This document shows positions 17,405 through 25,560 of a stretch of DNA of 64,000 nt, piece after piece (within the stretch, counting starts at the first letter, position 1; each line of letters opens with the position of its first letter). Origin of the DNA: Actinomycetales bacterium (GTDB lineage: Bacteria > Actinomycetota > Actinomycetes > Actinomycetales > Dermatophilaceae). A program made the position numbers and the translations under genes. Location of the stretch: contig JADJVX010000021.1 in assembly GCA_016710385.1 (NCBI GenBank), positions 1 through 64,000 on the forward strand, read 5' to 3'. The notes beneath the pieces are model-generated. The model searched no databases and was not told where the DNA came from. It saw only the letters and a program-made list of their open reading frames with translations.

Positions 17405-18370
17405 TCACCGCCCGTAGACCGCCACCGGCGGCGCGGGAGCCGGCCCGAGCGGGCCGGCGAGCCAGGTGTCGTAGATCGCCTTCCACCGGCCGGTGCTGCG
17501 CAGCTGCTCCAGGACCGTATTGGCGTACTTCACGAAGGTGACGTCGTCCTTGTTGAACCCCAGCCCGTAGGGCTCGGCAGTGATCGGATCGGACTTCGGC
17601 ACCACGGCATACGGGTCCTGCGCGGCCAGCCCGGCCAGGACTGTGTCGTCGCCGGTGATGGCCGCGACCTGTCCCTGCTGGAAGAGGACCAGACACCCGG
17701 TGTGGGTGTCCGAGCCGACGGCCTTGATGTCGGGGTACTTGGCCAGGACGGCCATGCTCGATGTGCCCAACGGCGCGCAGACGGCCTGACCGCCGAGGTC
17801 CTCGAGCTTGGTGGCCGTGGAGCCCTTGCGCACGAGCACCTTCTGGCCGGAGTGGTAGTACTCGCTGGAGAAGGCGATCTGTTGCCAGCGCGCACAGGTC
17901 ATCGTCATGTTGCGGGCCACAACGTCAACAGTGCGATCCTGCAGGGCCGGGATGCGCTGGGCAGCGGTGATGACGGTGAACTTCACCTTGTTCGGGTCGC
18001 CGAAGATCGCCCGCGCGAGCTCGCGGACGATGTCGATGTCGAAGCCCTCGATGGCATTGGTCAGCGGGTTGCGGGATCCGAGCAGCAGGCTGTCGCTGGA
18101 CACCCCGGCGACGAGATAGCCGCGCTGGACGATCTCGCCGAGGCGCCCGCCGAGCGTGCCGGCTTGGGGCAGCGACGGCAGCGGCGAAAACGAGGTCGTC
18201 GCGTTGTCGCACGTGACAGGGGCTGCGGCGGTCGTCGGGGCCGGCGAGGTGGTGGCGGCCGCGCTCGCAGCCGGGGTGGGCAGCGGCGTCGGAGCGTATG
18301 CCGTGGAGCAGGCGGTCAGCACGCCGACGAGGGCGAGGGCGGCTGGCCATCCGGAGCGGAACCTGGTCAC
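17405..18370 (-). CDS. glnH: GlnH-like periplasmic solute-binding lipoprotein
   Basis: A 321-residue lipoprotein: signal peptide, lipobox LTAC about residue 20, a Thr/Ala/Pro linker, then a type 3 amino-acid-binding fold (EGFDIDIVRELARAIFG, DVVARNMTMTCAR, GFNKDD). In mycobacteria GlnH binds Asp, Glu or Asn outside the membrane and signals via GlnX to PknG. No ABC permease or ATPase is next to it, which supports sensing rather than uptake. GTG 18370 overlaps the glnX-like stop by 4 nt; the longer upstream frame is the shadow of that gene. Confidence 0.88.
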   Translation of the reverse strand: MTRFRSGWPAALALVGVLTACSTAYAPTPLPTPAASAAATTSPAPTTAAAPVTCDNATTSFSPLPSLPQAGTLGGRLGEIVQRGYLVAGVSSDSLLLGSRNPLTNAIEGFDIDIVRELARAIFGDPNKVKFTVITAAQRIPALQDRTVDVVARNMTMTCARWQQIAFSSEYYHSGQKVLVRKGSTATKLEDLGGQAVCAPLGTSSMAVLAKYPDIKAVGSDTHTGCLVLFQQGQVAAITGDDTVLAGLAAQDPYAVVPKSDPITAEPYGLGFNKDDVTFVKYANTVLEQLRSTGRWKAIYDTWLAGPLGPAPAPPVAVYGR

Positions 18371-19758
18371 TCGTACTCCTTGGTCCGGGCCGCGAAACCT
18401 CGCCGGGTCGCGGCAGCGGCTCCCAGGCCGAGCAGCGCCGTGGCGAATGCGGCGAACGCGAGCTGGCCCTGGGGTGCGTTGATCTCCTGCTGCAACGATT
18501 GGTCGAACTGCCCCAGTGCCGCGGCCGAGGCCTTGTCGAAGGCCGAGAAGGTGACGGTGGGACCTCCGGCGGCACCGGTGACCGCGGCGACTGCGCCGTC
18601 CCAGTCGCCCTTGTCGTCGAGACTGCGCGCGAGCTTGTGCGCCTCGACGTAGGCCGACCACGGATTCGTGACGTCGTTCAGCGTCCCCGATCCCGCCGGC
18701 CAGGTCAGTCGGCCGAGGCGCTCGAAATCAGCCGAGATTTGGGTCTGCCGGAGCTTGACCTGGGCTTCATAAGGAGCAGCCTGACCGCGGGCAATGAGGC
18801 CCAGGCTTTCGTTGGACCGGGCGTCATAGGCCGCTGAGCGGATGGCCGTGAGGCTGAGGGCCCCTTGGACGCGGTTGTTACGGACCTGTTGGGCCGTTGA
18901 TGCCGCCGACATCGCGAACGCGGTCCCCGTGACCAGCGCGGCGACAACCGCAGCAGCCGCGAGCACCAATCCTGAGTTGAGCCGCCGACGGGTGCGACCG
19001 GCGAGCCAGACGCTTGCCCAGGCCAACGCCCCGAGCGCCAGTAGCCCGGTGACCAGGAGCGGCCAGGACGACCCGGCATCGTCGATCTCGCCGCCGACCC
19101 GGTCACGGTTGGCTGTGATGAGGTTGTCGAGAATGGGCAGGGCCTGCCCGCGCAGGGTCGTGCTGGCGACCTTGAGGTATTGCGCCCCCACCGGCAGGCC
19201 CTCGCGGTTGTAGGCCCGCGCGGATTCGATGCCGGCCGCGTAATCGGTGACCAGGCCGTTGAGCGCCGCCAGCGCCGTGGCGTCGGCCGGCTGCGCCGCG
19301 GCTGCCGCAGCGATCGCTTCGCTCACCCGACCCATCGCAGCTTCGTAGTCGGCGCGCTGCGCGGCATTCTCCAAGCCGCCGACGAGGAAAGCGTTCGTGG
19401 CGTTGGCGTCCGCCCGCAGCAGGTCGCCGTAGATCGACTGGACGGTGACGACTTGCGTGACATTCGCGCCGGCCCGGCCCAGCGCCGTGCGGTTGTCGAC
19501 CAGGGTCACGCCACCGACGACCGCGAAGACCGTGCACACCGTTGCGACGAGCAGCGAGATCCGCCGCATCAGGGTCGGGGTGTCGGCGCCGCTGCGGGTC
19601 GTGGGACCGGGAGTCGGTGCCGGCACCGGCATACCGGTGGGTCGGGCCTGGCCGGGCGCGGGCGCGCCGCTGGGCACTGCCGGCGCTGGGACCCCGTATG
19701 CCGTGCTGCCGGCCCGCGGAGGGGGCGCGGGAGCGGCGGCAGCTGCGGGCTGACTCAT
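18367..19758 (-). CDS. glnX: GlnX-like transmembrane signal transducer
   Basis: 463 residues: a Pro/Ala-rich cytosolic N-terminus (1-65) and four membrane helices at roughly 69-87, 232-252, 264-283 and 435-452. These enclose two extracytoplasmic helical domains (about 88-230 and 285-430) like four-helix sensor modules. This topology and the glnX-glnH-pknG order match GlnX, the membrane link between GlnH and PknG. Starts with ATG overlapping the AAA+ gene stop by 4 nt. The identification rests on context and topology more than on motifs. Confidence 0.78.
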   Translation of the reverse strand: MSQPAAAAAPAPPPRAGSTAYGVPAPAVPSGAPAPGQARPTGMPVPAPTPGPTTRSGADTPTLMRRISLLVATVCTVFAVVGGVTLVDNRTALGRAGANVTQVVTVQSIYGDLLRADANATNAFLVGGLENAAQRADYEAAMGRVSEAIAAAAAAQPADATALAALNGLVTDYAAGIESARAYNREGLPVGAQYLKVASTTLRGQALPILDNLITANRDRVGGEIDDAGSSWPLLVTGLLALGALAWASVWLAGRTRRRLNSGLVLAAAAVVAALVTGTAFAMSAASTAQQVRNNRVQGALSLTAIRSAAYDARSNESLGLIARGQAAPYEAQVKLRQTQISADFERLGRLTWPAGSGTLNDVTNPWSAYVEAHKLARSLDDKGDWDGAVAAVTGAAGGPTVTFSAFDKASAAALGQFDQSLQQEINAPQGQLAFAAFATALLGLGAAAATRRGFAARTKEYE

Positions 19759-21362
19759 GCCTGGTCTCCTTGCTCGGTGGCGTCGGAAGCGTCAGTGGGC
19801 TCGGCGGCTTGGCTCGGCGCGAGGGCGTCCGGCTGCGGGTCGGGGCGTTCGATATCGACCAGGTCTACCGAGGCGGGTGAGGCTGCTGTGGGCTCCGGGG
19901 CGGCGGATTCCTCGGTGGCCTCGTGGATGGCCTCGTCACTGCGGAAGTCCTGCTCCAGCAACTCGCGCAGTTGCGCCTCGGTGGGATCGCTCACCGAATG
20001 CAACCGCCACGCCTGCCGTGCGATGGCGTTCTCCAGGTGGTTGCGCGCGAAACGGCCGTTGCCGAAGGACTGGTCACGCGGGGTGGCCGCCAGGACCTCG
20101 CGGAAGTAGGCGATCGCCGGGTCGGTGACGTCGTAGTCGCCCGCCGCCGCGAGTTTGCGCAGGATGGCGACGATCTCGTCGTTGCTGTAGTCCTCGAACT
20201 CGATGACGGTCTTGAAGCGGCTGGCCAGCCCCGGGTTCTGGGCGACGAAGACGACCATGGGGTCGGGATAGCCGGCCACGATGACCACGAGATCGTCGCG
20301 GTGGTCCTCCATCTCCTTGACCAGGGTGTTGACCGCCTCCTGGCCGTATTGGTCGCCGGAGAGCGAGTAGGCCTCGTCGATGAACAGCACCCCGCCATAG
20401 GCCTTGGCGCAGGTTTCGGCGGTCTTGATGGCGGTCTGCCCGAGGTATCCGGCCACCAGCTCGGACCGATCGACCTCGACGAGTTGACCCGTGGGCAGCA
20501 GCCCGAGCGCTCGGTAGATGCCGCCGATCATGCGCGCGACGGTGGTCTTGCCGGTGCCGGGGTTGCCGACGAAGACGAGGTGTCGGGTGAGGTCAGGGCT
20601 CTTGAGGCCGGCCGCCGTGCGTTTGGCGTCGATCTGCAGCATGGCCACCTGCTGGTGCACCTCGCGCTTGACGCGCTCGAGGCCGATCATGGCGTCGAGC
20701 TCGGCAAGCAGCTCGTCGAGGGACTTGACCGGCTCGGCCGGCACCTCGGGAGCCGGTGCTGGGCTGCCATTTCCGGCAGTCGCAACCGGGGCGGCGGCCG
20801 GGCCGGTCCCGTTGGTTGCCCCGTCAGTCCGGGGCGATCCGTCGCCGGGCAGCGGCGACAGTGTCGGCGTGGGCCAGACGGGCGGCATACCGGCTGTCGC
20901 GGGCCACGGGGGGAGCGAGCGCGCGTCGGGCGGTGCGCCGCCGGTCGGCGAGGCGGCCTGCAGTTGTGCCGCCGCCGCGCCTGCCGCGGTCGCGGTTACC
21001 CGCATGGTCGGCTCCCCGAGTGACGCCGCGGCGGAGGCCACGTCGGTCAGGGCTGTCGCGTATGCCGTGGCGTGCGCGCTCGCGGTGTCGAGCAGGTGGC
21101 GCAGCAGCGTCGTCGCGCCGACTCGGAAGCGTCGGCCGCGGGAGGCTGCGTCGAAGAAGGCGGTGTGGATCTGGTGTGCCTCAGAGCCGGCTAAGCCACC
21201 CGAATCTGCCTGGGCTGCAGCCCAATCCGCAGCCGCCCGGGGGGCGGCCTCGGCGATCGCGGCAGCGAAGCTCATCGCCTCTTCGCGGGCCGCCTCGGCC
21301 GGTATGCCGGCCTGCTCGGCGACCGTGACCAGGGCGTCGACCGCCGTGCGCAATTGCGACAT
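19755..21362 (-). CDS. CbbX/SpoVK-type AAA+ ATPase
   Basis: A 535-residue protein. An Ala-rich helical N-terminus (1-130) and a Pro/Gly linker lead to a AAA+ module with Walker A GNPGTGKT (266-273), Walker B VLFIDEAYSL (325-334) and sensor/arginine-finger region NPGLASRFKTVIEF. It belongs to the CbbX/SpoVK/EccA-type clade, which remodels protein complexes. A charged Pro/Glu tail follows. The ATG at 21362 is used because upstream frame is not protein-like. A 129-bp gap separates it from the preceding gene, so an internal promoter is possible. Confidence 0.88.
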   Translation of the reverse strand: MSQLRTAVDALVTVAEQAGIPAEAAREEAMSFAAAIAEAAPRAAADWAAAQADSGGLAGSEAHQIHTAFFDAASRGRRFRVGATTLLRHLLDTASAHATAYATALTDVASAAASLGEPTMRVTATAAGAAAAQLQAASPTGGAPPDARSLPPWPATAGMPPVWPTPTLSPLPGDGSPRTDGATNGTGPAAAPVATAGNGSPAPAPEVPAEPVKSLDELLAELDAMIGLERVKREVHQQVAMLQIDAKRTAAGLKSPDLTRHLVFVGNPGTGKTTVARMIGGIYRALGLLPTGQLVEVDRSELVAGYLGQTAIKTAETCAKAYGGVLFIDEAYSLSGDQYGQEAVNTLVKEMEDHRDDLVVIVAGYPDPMVVFVAQNPGLASRFKTVIEFEDYSNDEIVAILRKLAAAGDYDVTDPAIAYFREVLAATPRDQSFGNGRFARNHLENAIARQAWRLHSVSDPTEAQLRELLEQDFRSDEAIHEATEESAAPEPTAASPASVDLVDIERPDPQPDALAPSQAAEPTDASDATEQGDQA

Positions 21363-21491
21363 GCCCGTGATCCTCCTCCACACCTGGGGACCAGGCCATC
21401 GGGGAGTCCCCTGGTCGTTCCCGCTCCGAGACCCCAATCTACGAGGTCAGCCAGGGTGCAGCCACCTCCAGCCGCCGCGCGTCGACGCCGG

Positions 21492-22121
21492 TCAACGGCC
21501 GATGGGTGGTTGCAGTCGGATGTCCGGCTGCGGCGGAGGTGAGCTGGACGGCATACCGGCTGTCTCTCCTGCGGCCGGTGGGCCAGGCGGCCCCGGTGGC
21601 ATCGCGGGGACTGGAGCGTTGGGACCGAGCGCGAGCTCGCCGCCGGTCGAGGCGTGCCCGAACTTCTCCTGGAGGAACCGGCCGTGGACCACGAGCGCTT
21701 CGGCATCGGCTCGGTTGATGGCGTCGAAGACCTTGTCCATCGTCGCGGCGAGCAGGTCGAGCTGGTCGACGAGGATCATCAGTGAGGTCTTGCCGCGGTC
21801 GACCGGGCGGGTGTCGGCCCAGTGGCGGGGCAGGCGCAGATAGCCGCCGAGCGCCTCGGGGAGGTAGTCCGTTGCGGTCGCCATGACGCTGTAGCCCTGC
21901 AGGCTTGAGGTTCCGACCCGGTCGAGCCGGGGGATGGTCTCGCGGACGATTCCGGTCACCCGCAGCAGCCGCGAGAGCACCAGCGCCGGCACCTTGGCAT
22001 CGCGCGCGGTCTGCTCGACCCGCGCGACCGATTCCAGCAGGTCGGCGGCCGTGGGGGCACGCCGCACCGGGGGTGCGGGTGCCTCCGGCTTGCCGCCGAA
22101 CAGCCAGTCCCCGATGCCCAT
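21492..22121 (-). CDS. Uncharacterised protein following telA
   Basis: 209 residues, not recognised by motif. It starts MGIGDWLFGG; residues 20-150 are helical with conserved-looking hydrophobic stretches, and the last 55 are Pro/Gly/Ser-rich. No signal peptide. ATG lies 4 nt after the telA stop, so it is probably a TelA partner. Firmicutes place an XpaC-type helical protein next to TelA; equivalence is speculative. Confidence 0.7.
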   Translation of the reverse strand: MGIGDWLFGGKPEAPAPPVRRAPTAADLLESVARVEQTARDAKVPALVLSRLLRVTGIVRETIPRLDRVGTSSLQGYSVMATATDYLPEALGGYLRLPRHWADTRPVDRGKTSLMILVDQLDLLAATMDKVFDAINRADAEALVVHGRFLQEKFGHASTGGELALGPNAPVPAMPPGPPGPPAAGETAGMPSSSPPPQPDIRLQPPIGR

Positions 22122-22125
22122 CGGC

Positions 22126-23379
22126 CTATCGACCGATGTCGAGCGAGCCCATGGCGACGGTGGGGTTGGCGCGGTTGGCCCGCTCGAGGTAGGCGCGTGA
22201 CTTGGTGACCTCGTTCTCCAGGGTGCCGATCGTCGCGGCCATGGTGTCCAGGGCCTGCACCTTGAAGGTGTCGATGGCGTCCATGGTCTGGTAGATGTTC
22301 GCGAACGCGTTCTGCAGCTGTTCGATGCCGATCGTCGAGGAGGCCGCCTGCTCCTGGATGCGCACCGAGTTGTCGCGGAGCATCTCGGAGGTCGACTGGA
22401 TGAGCCCCGAGGTCGTCGTGTTGAGGGCGGTGATCTGGTCGAGGACGAGCTTCTGGTTGCCCAAGGCCTGGGCGACGATCACCGCGGTGCGCAGCGCCGA
22501 CACGGTCGTCGTCGAGGCCCGGTCGACACCCTTGATCAACTCGATGTTGTTCTTGATCGTGATGTCCAGGGCCAGGTAGTTCTGGATCGACACGGCGAGT
22601 TGGGTGAGCAGGTCTTGGTGCTTCTGGCGCACGTAGAACAGGACGTCCTGCTTGAGCGAGCTGGCCTTTTCGGGGTCGGACAGCTCCAGAGTCGCGATGT
22701 GCGCGGCGAGCTTCGCGTCGAGCCGCTCGGCGATGTAGACGTATTGGTTGAGCCGGCCCATGGCGTCCCAGAGGTTCTGCTTCTCCAGGTTGAGGGCGGC
22801 GTTGTCCTTCTGCAGCTCGTCCTGGCCTTGGCGCAAGGAGTTGAGGATGCCGTCGAGGTGGCTCTGTGCCGATTGGTACTTGCGGAAGTAGTCGGTGATC
22901 TTGTCGCCGAACGGGATCATCCCGAGGACCTTCTTGACCCCGGTCGCCTGGCTCGGGTCGAGGTCTTCGACGGTGCGCCGCAGGTCCAGCAGGGTCTTAC
23001 CGATCTTGCCGCCCTCGGACAGCCCGCCCTCCTGCAACGCCCGGACCGGTGACTTGAGCAGCCGGTTGCTCGACTCTGCCGCGCGGCGGATGTCCTCGTC
23101 GCCCATGAGGCGCACGTCGTTGGCCTTGGCCTCGAACTGCGGCGACTTGGGGGCTGCGGTGAGCAGCGAGGTGACGTAGGACTCGACCTTGGCGTCCAGG
23201 CCCGGCAGCGCCGCCTCGGGGACCGCGGGGGCCATCCGGGGGGCCGCCGTCGTGCTCACCGGAGTTGCGGCTGGGGCAGGAGCCTCCAGCCGCAGTTCTA
23301 CCGACGGAGCCGGCGGTGCGAGCGGGGTGACGGCGGCAGCGGCGTCCTGGAAGGACCCGGTCGTGGGCTGGTCGGTCAT
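22126..23379 (-). CDS. telA: TelA-family toxic-anion-resistance protein
   Basis: 417 residues. After a Pro/Ala-rich first 60 residues comes the long helical TelA domain, with hallmark stretches such as VKKVLGMIPFGDKITDYFRK, SLRQGQDELQKDNAALN and LALDITIKNNIELIKGVDRA. TelA proteins are linked to tellurite, antibiotic and envelope stress; their biochemistry is unsettled. ATG is preceded by AGGGAGAGA. It is the first gene of the minus-strand operon reaching to the FHA gene, so the main promoter should lie at 23380-23500. Confidence 0.9.
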   Translation of the reverse strand: MTDQPTTGSFQDAAAAVTPLAPPAPSVELRLEAPAPAATPVSTTAAPRMAPAVPEAALPGLDAKVESYVTSLLTAAPKSPQFEAKANDVRLMGDEDIRRAAESSNRLLKSPVRALQEGGLSEGGKIGKTLLDLRRTVEDLDPSQATGVKKVLGMIPFGDKITDYFRKYQSAQSHLDGILNSLRQGQDELQKDNAALNLEKQNLWDAMGRLNQYVYIAERLDAKLAAHIATLELSDPEKASSLKQDVLFYVRQKHQDLLTQLAVSIQNYLALDITIKNNIELIKGVDRASTTTVSALRTAVIVAQALGNQKLVLDQITALNTTTSGLIQSTSEMLRDNSVRIQEQAASSTIGIEQLQNAFANIYQTMDAIDTFKVQALDTMAATIGTLENEVTKSRAYLERANRANPTVAMGSLDIGR

Positions 23380-23503
23380 CGTGTCTTCTCTCCCTGGGCT
23401 TTCCTCACCAAGACGTGCGGACAATCTACGCGGTTCCCCGCGCCCGGCGCAGGCACGCCCCAGGTCCGATCGCAGCGGCCTCGGTGGCGCAGCGCTGCGG
23501 GTC

Positions 23504-24283
23504 CTACCGGTGCACGATCGCAGAGACGAGCATGTATGCCGCCACAACAAACAGCAACGTCGCAAAGCCTCGCTTGAGCACGGCGGGGGAGGCGCGCCGC
23601 CCGGCATACCCGCCGAGCAGGCTGCCGAGGATCGCTCCGGCCGTGAAGGTGACCAGCAGCGGCCCGTCGAGCTGCACGCCCTGCCCGAGCCGCGAGATAA
23701 AGGCTGTCGCGCTGTTGAGGGTGATGACGAGCAACGACGTGCCCACGGCGGTGGCCATGGGGTAGCCCAACACCAGGGTGAGGGCTGGGACGATGGCGAA
23801 ACCGCCACCGACTCCGAAGAATCCGGTGAGGGCTCCGAGCCCTATCGCCAGTCCGCTCATCCGTCGCCAGTGGCTCGCGCCGCCGACTGGGGCGATGGTC
23901 GGCTCGGACCCCAGGCCGGCGGGAGTCGGCCGCAGCATGAGCGCAGCGACGACGGCCAGCAGGGCGGCGAGCAGCACGAGCAGGATCCGTTGGTCGACGG
24001 CCGCCGAGGCGGCCGAACCGGCATACGTGCCGAGCGATCCCACGACGGCCAGGATCATGGCGTCGGCGACCCGCACTCGGCCGGCCCGCAGGTGTCCGAT
24101 CGTCGCCGCGAGCGCGCTCAGCCCGACGATGACCAGGGACGATGTGGTCGCCTCGTGCGGCGACTGCCCCAACACATAGATGAGGACCGGGATGGTGAGA
24201 ATCGCTCCGCCGCCACCGAGGGCACCCATCACGACCCCGGTGAGGGCTCCGAGCGGCAAGGCGATCCACGGCATATCGGCCAT
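23504..24283 (-). CDS. TauE/SafE-family permease
   Basis: A 259-residue polytopic protein of about eight helices. It has the duplicated glycine-rich TauE/SafE motif: GALTGVVMGALGGGGAILTI at the N-terminus and GALTGFFGVGGGFAIVPAL in the second half. The family exports or imports sulfite, sulfoacetate and related anions. ATG 24283 is selected; an ATG three codons later is equally possible. Its 3' end lies about 120 bp upstream of telA, on the same strand. Confidence 0.87.
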   Translation of the reverse strand: MADMPWIALPLGALTGVVMGALGGGGAILTIPVLIYVLGQSPHEATTSSLVIVGLSALAATIGHLRAGRVRVADAMILAVVGSLGTYAGSAASAAVDQRILLVLLAALLAVVAALMLRPTPAGLGSEPTIAPVGGASHWRRMSGLAIGLGALTGFFGVGGGFAIVPALTLVLGYPMATAVGTSLLVITLNSATAFISRLGQGVQLDGPLLVTFTAGAILGSLLGGYAGRRASPAVLKRGFATLLFVVAAYMLVSAIVHR

Positions 24284-24423
24284 GGTACGGGAAACGGCGA
24301 GATGCCCCGGGGGGTATGCCGTGGACCGGGCGAGGCGCCACACGGGGCGCTGATTTCTGAGTCTGCCGGGCGAACGTGTACTCTCTGCGGTGCACCAGGC
24401 ACCCGTGCGAGCACGGCGCCTGG

Positions 24424-24496
24424 GCCCCAATAGCTCAGTCGGCAGAGCGTTTCCATGGTAAGGAAAAGGTCTAGGGTTCGATTCCCTATTGGGGCT
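24424..24496 (+). tRNA. tRNA-Thr (GGT)
   Basis: Cloverleaf folds fully: acceptor GCCCCAA/TTGGGGC, D stem GCTC/GAGC, anticodon stem TTTCC/GGAAA with loop ATGGTAA (anticodon GGT, 24457-24459), T arm TAGGG-TTCGATT-CCCTA, discriminator T. No encoded CCA. Confidence 0.96.
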
Positions 24497-24545
24497 CTGA
24501 CTCCCAGCCGCGGCCGACCCCAGGGTGCGGCTGCACCGGGGTCGC

Positions 24546-24622
24546 GGCGGGATAGCTCAGTTGGTCAGAGCGCACGACTCATAATCGTGAGGTCGCGGGA
24601 TCGAGCCCCGCTCCCGCTACCA
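24546..24622 (+). tRNA. tRNA-Met (CAT)
   Basis: Acceptor GGCGGGA/TCCCGCT (first pair G-T), D stem GCTC/GAGC, anticodon stem CACGA/TCGTG with loop CTCATAA (anticodon CAT), T stem GCGGG/CCCGC, discriminator A and encoded CCA. The T loop reads ATCGAGC, so the usual T54 is A. It resembles elongator rather than initiator tRNA-Met (no three consecutive G-C pairs in the anticodon stem). Confidence 0.94.
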
Positions 24623-24767
24623 CGTGCCAACGGCGCCGCGGGACGGGATTTGCAGGGCACCCCCTGAGGTCCCGTATCCTTGAGCGTTGCCTCGCGCCCG
24701 AGCGATGTGGCACGAGACCGAAGCCGCACGAGCAGTTCGTGCCCAGTGAGCGAGAGCAGGGAGCCCC

Positions 24768-24938
24768 GTGGCCAGCAAGACGACCGATGTCCGGCCGAAG
24801 ATCACCATGGCCTGCACGGAGTGCAAGGACCGCAACTACATCACCAAGAAGAACCGGCGCAACGACCCCGACCGGCTCGAGATGAACAAGTTCTGCCCCA
24901 AGTGCGGCAAGCACACGGAGCACCGCGAGACCCGCTGA
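24768..24938 (+). CDS. rpmG: 50S ribosomal protein L33
   Basis: A 56-residue basic protein starting with GTG. It has the zinc-binding pairs CTEC and CPKC and the L33 core NYITKKNRRN...LEMNKFCPKC. The four cysteines make it the zinc-containing (C+) paralogue. It lies upstream of hadA-hadB-murB, as in many actinobacteria, but a terminator and a separate small transcription unit lie between them here. Confidence 0.96.
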   Translation: MASKTTDVRPKITMACTECKDRNYITKKNRRNDPDRLEMNKFCPKCGKHTEHRETR

Positions 24939-25000
24939 GCGTCGCCGACGTCGGCCGACTCCCGCGCCGCCGGTCCGCACGCGACCAAGCGGCTCACCGA

Positions 25001-25031
25001 AGCCCGCTGCCCCCATGGGGTGGCGGGTTTT
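25001..25031 (+). terminator. Intrinsic terminator of rpmG
   Basis: An 11-bp stem CCCGCTGCCCC/GGGGTGGCGGG (two G-T pairs) with a CAT loop at 25003-25027 is followed by TTTT. It lies 63 bp after the rpmG stop. Confidence 0.85.
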
Positions 25032-25120
25032 GTGCTGTCATGGGCTGCCCGATCGCGAACCCCGGAAGAAACTTCTACAGAAGCTCGACGATCCGGGAAT
25101 GCCCTGATGTCGCCATCTGT

Positions 25121-25219
25121 TCATCGCGATGACACGCTGTACGGTCGAAGTTACGACGAAGTGCCCTTGACAGTGGGTCATCAGTCAGTATTATGAAGAA
25201 GTTGCACATCGCGAGATGA
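25121..25219 (+). promoter_or_regulatory. Strong sigma-A-type promoter flanked by CATCGCGA palindromes
   Basis: TTGACA (25167-25172) and TATTAT (25189-25194) with a 16-bp spacer are unusually consensus-like for this GC-rich DNA, and the surrounding 150 bp is AT-rich. TCATCGCGATGA, a perfect 12-bp dyad at 25121-25132, lies upstream. A related CATCGCGAGATGA lies at 25206-25218, just after the expected start of transcription. The arrangement suggests repressor or activator control; function is inferred. Confidence 0.65.
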
Positions 25220-25253
25220 ACAGCTAGACTGACACAAGTGAACACAAGGTGAA

Positions 25254-25271
25254 TGAGTCGGTAACGACTCA
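25254..25271 (+). promoter_or_regulatory. Leader hairpin with GNRA tetraloop
   Basis: TGAGTCG-GTAA-CGACTCA forms a perfect 7-bp stem closed by a GTAA (GNRA-class) loop in the putative 5' leader, 66 bp before the small ORF. It could be an RNA stability or binding element. Confidence 0.5.
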
Positions 25272-25336
25272 GACACTTGCGCCACGAGTCGTGAGCCACC
25301 AGGGCCGCGGCCTGAGGACCCATAGGGGGAACCACC

Positions 25337-25426
25337 ATGCGCAAGCTCTTCAAGCTCTACCAGAACGACTTCAAGAACACTCCGTGCATCGCCTCGCTCG
25401 CAGTTCTGCCGAGCCGCAAGGCCTGA
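25337..25426 (+). CDS. Small ORF (29 residues) in its own transcription unit
   Basis: An ATG preceded by AGGGGGA at good spacing opens a 29-residue frame. The N-terminus is basic and amphipathic (MRKLFKLYQNDF), there is a single Cys at residue 17, and the end is AVLPSRKA. It sits between a near-consensus promoter and a very strong terminator, so a transcript of about 280 nt is expected. The peptide is not recognised. It may be a real small protein, a peptide signal, a leader peptide, or an incidental frame on a small RNA. Confidence 0.5.
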   Translation: MRKLFKLYQNDFKNTPCIASLAVLPSRKA

Positions 25427-25436
25427 TCGCACCACT

Positions 25437-25476
25437 CGAGGAAGCCCCGACCGATGGTCGGGGCTTCCTCGTTTTC
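25437..25476 (+). terminator. Strong intrinsic terminator of the small ORF/RNA
   Basis: A perfect 16-bp stem, CGAGGAAGCCCCGACC paired with GGTCGGGGCTTCCTCG around a GAT loop, is followed by TTTTCT. It lies 10 bp after the small ORF stop and isolates it from hadA. Confidence 0.93.
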
Positions 25477-25560
25477 TCATCCGCGGTTTGCGCCAGCAGG
25501 GCAAGCCGGGGTGTCGGTCGAGCTGCGCCGCCGGCCTCGCAGGTGTTCTAGGGTTCCGGT

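Noticed and set aside
24280..24424. Riboswitch before the TauE/SafE gene or tRNAs
   Set aside because: No conserved aptamer core could be recognised; only ordinary GC-rich sequence and one octamer.
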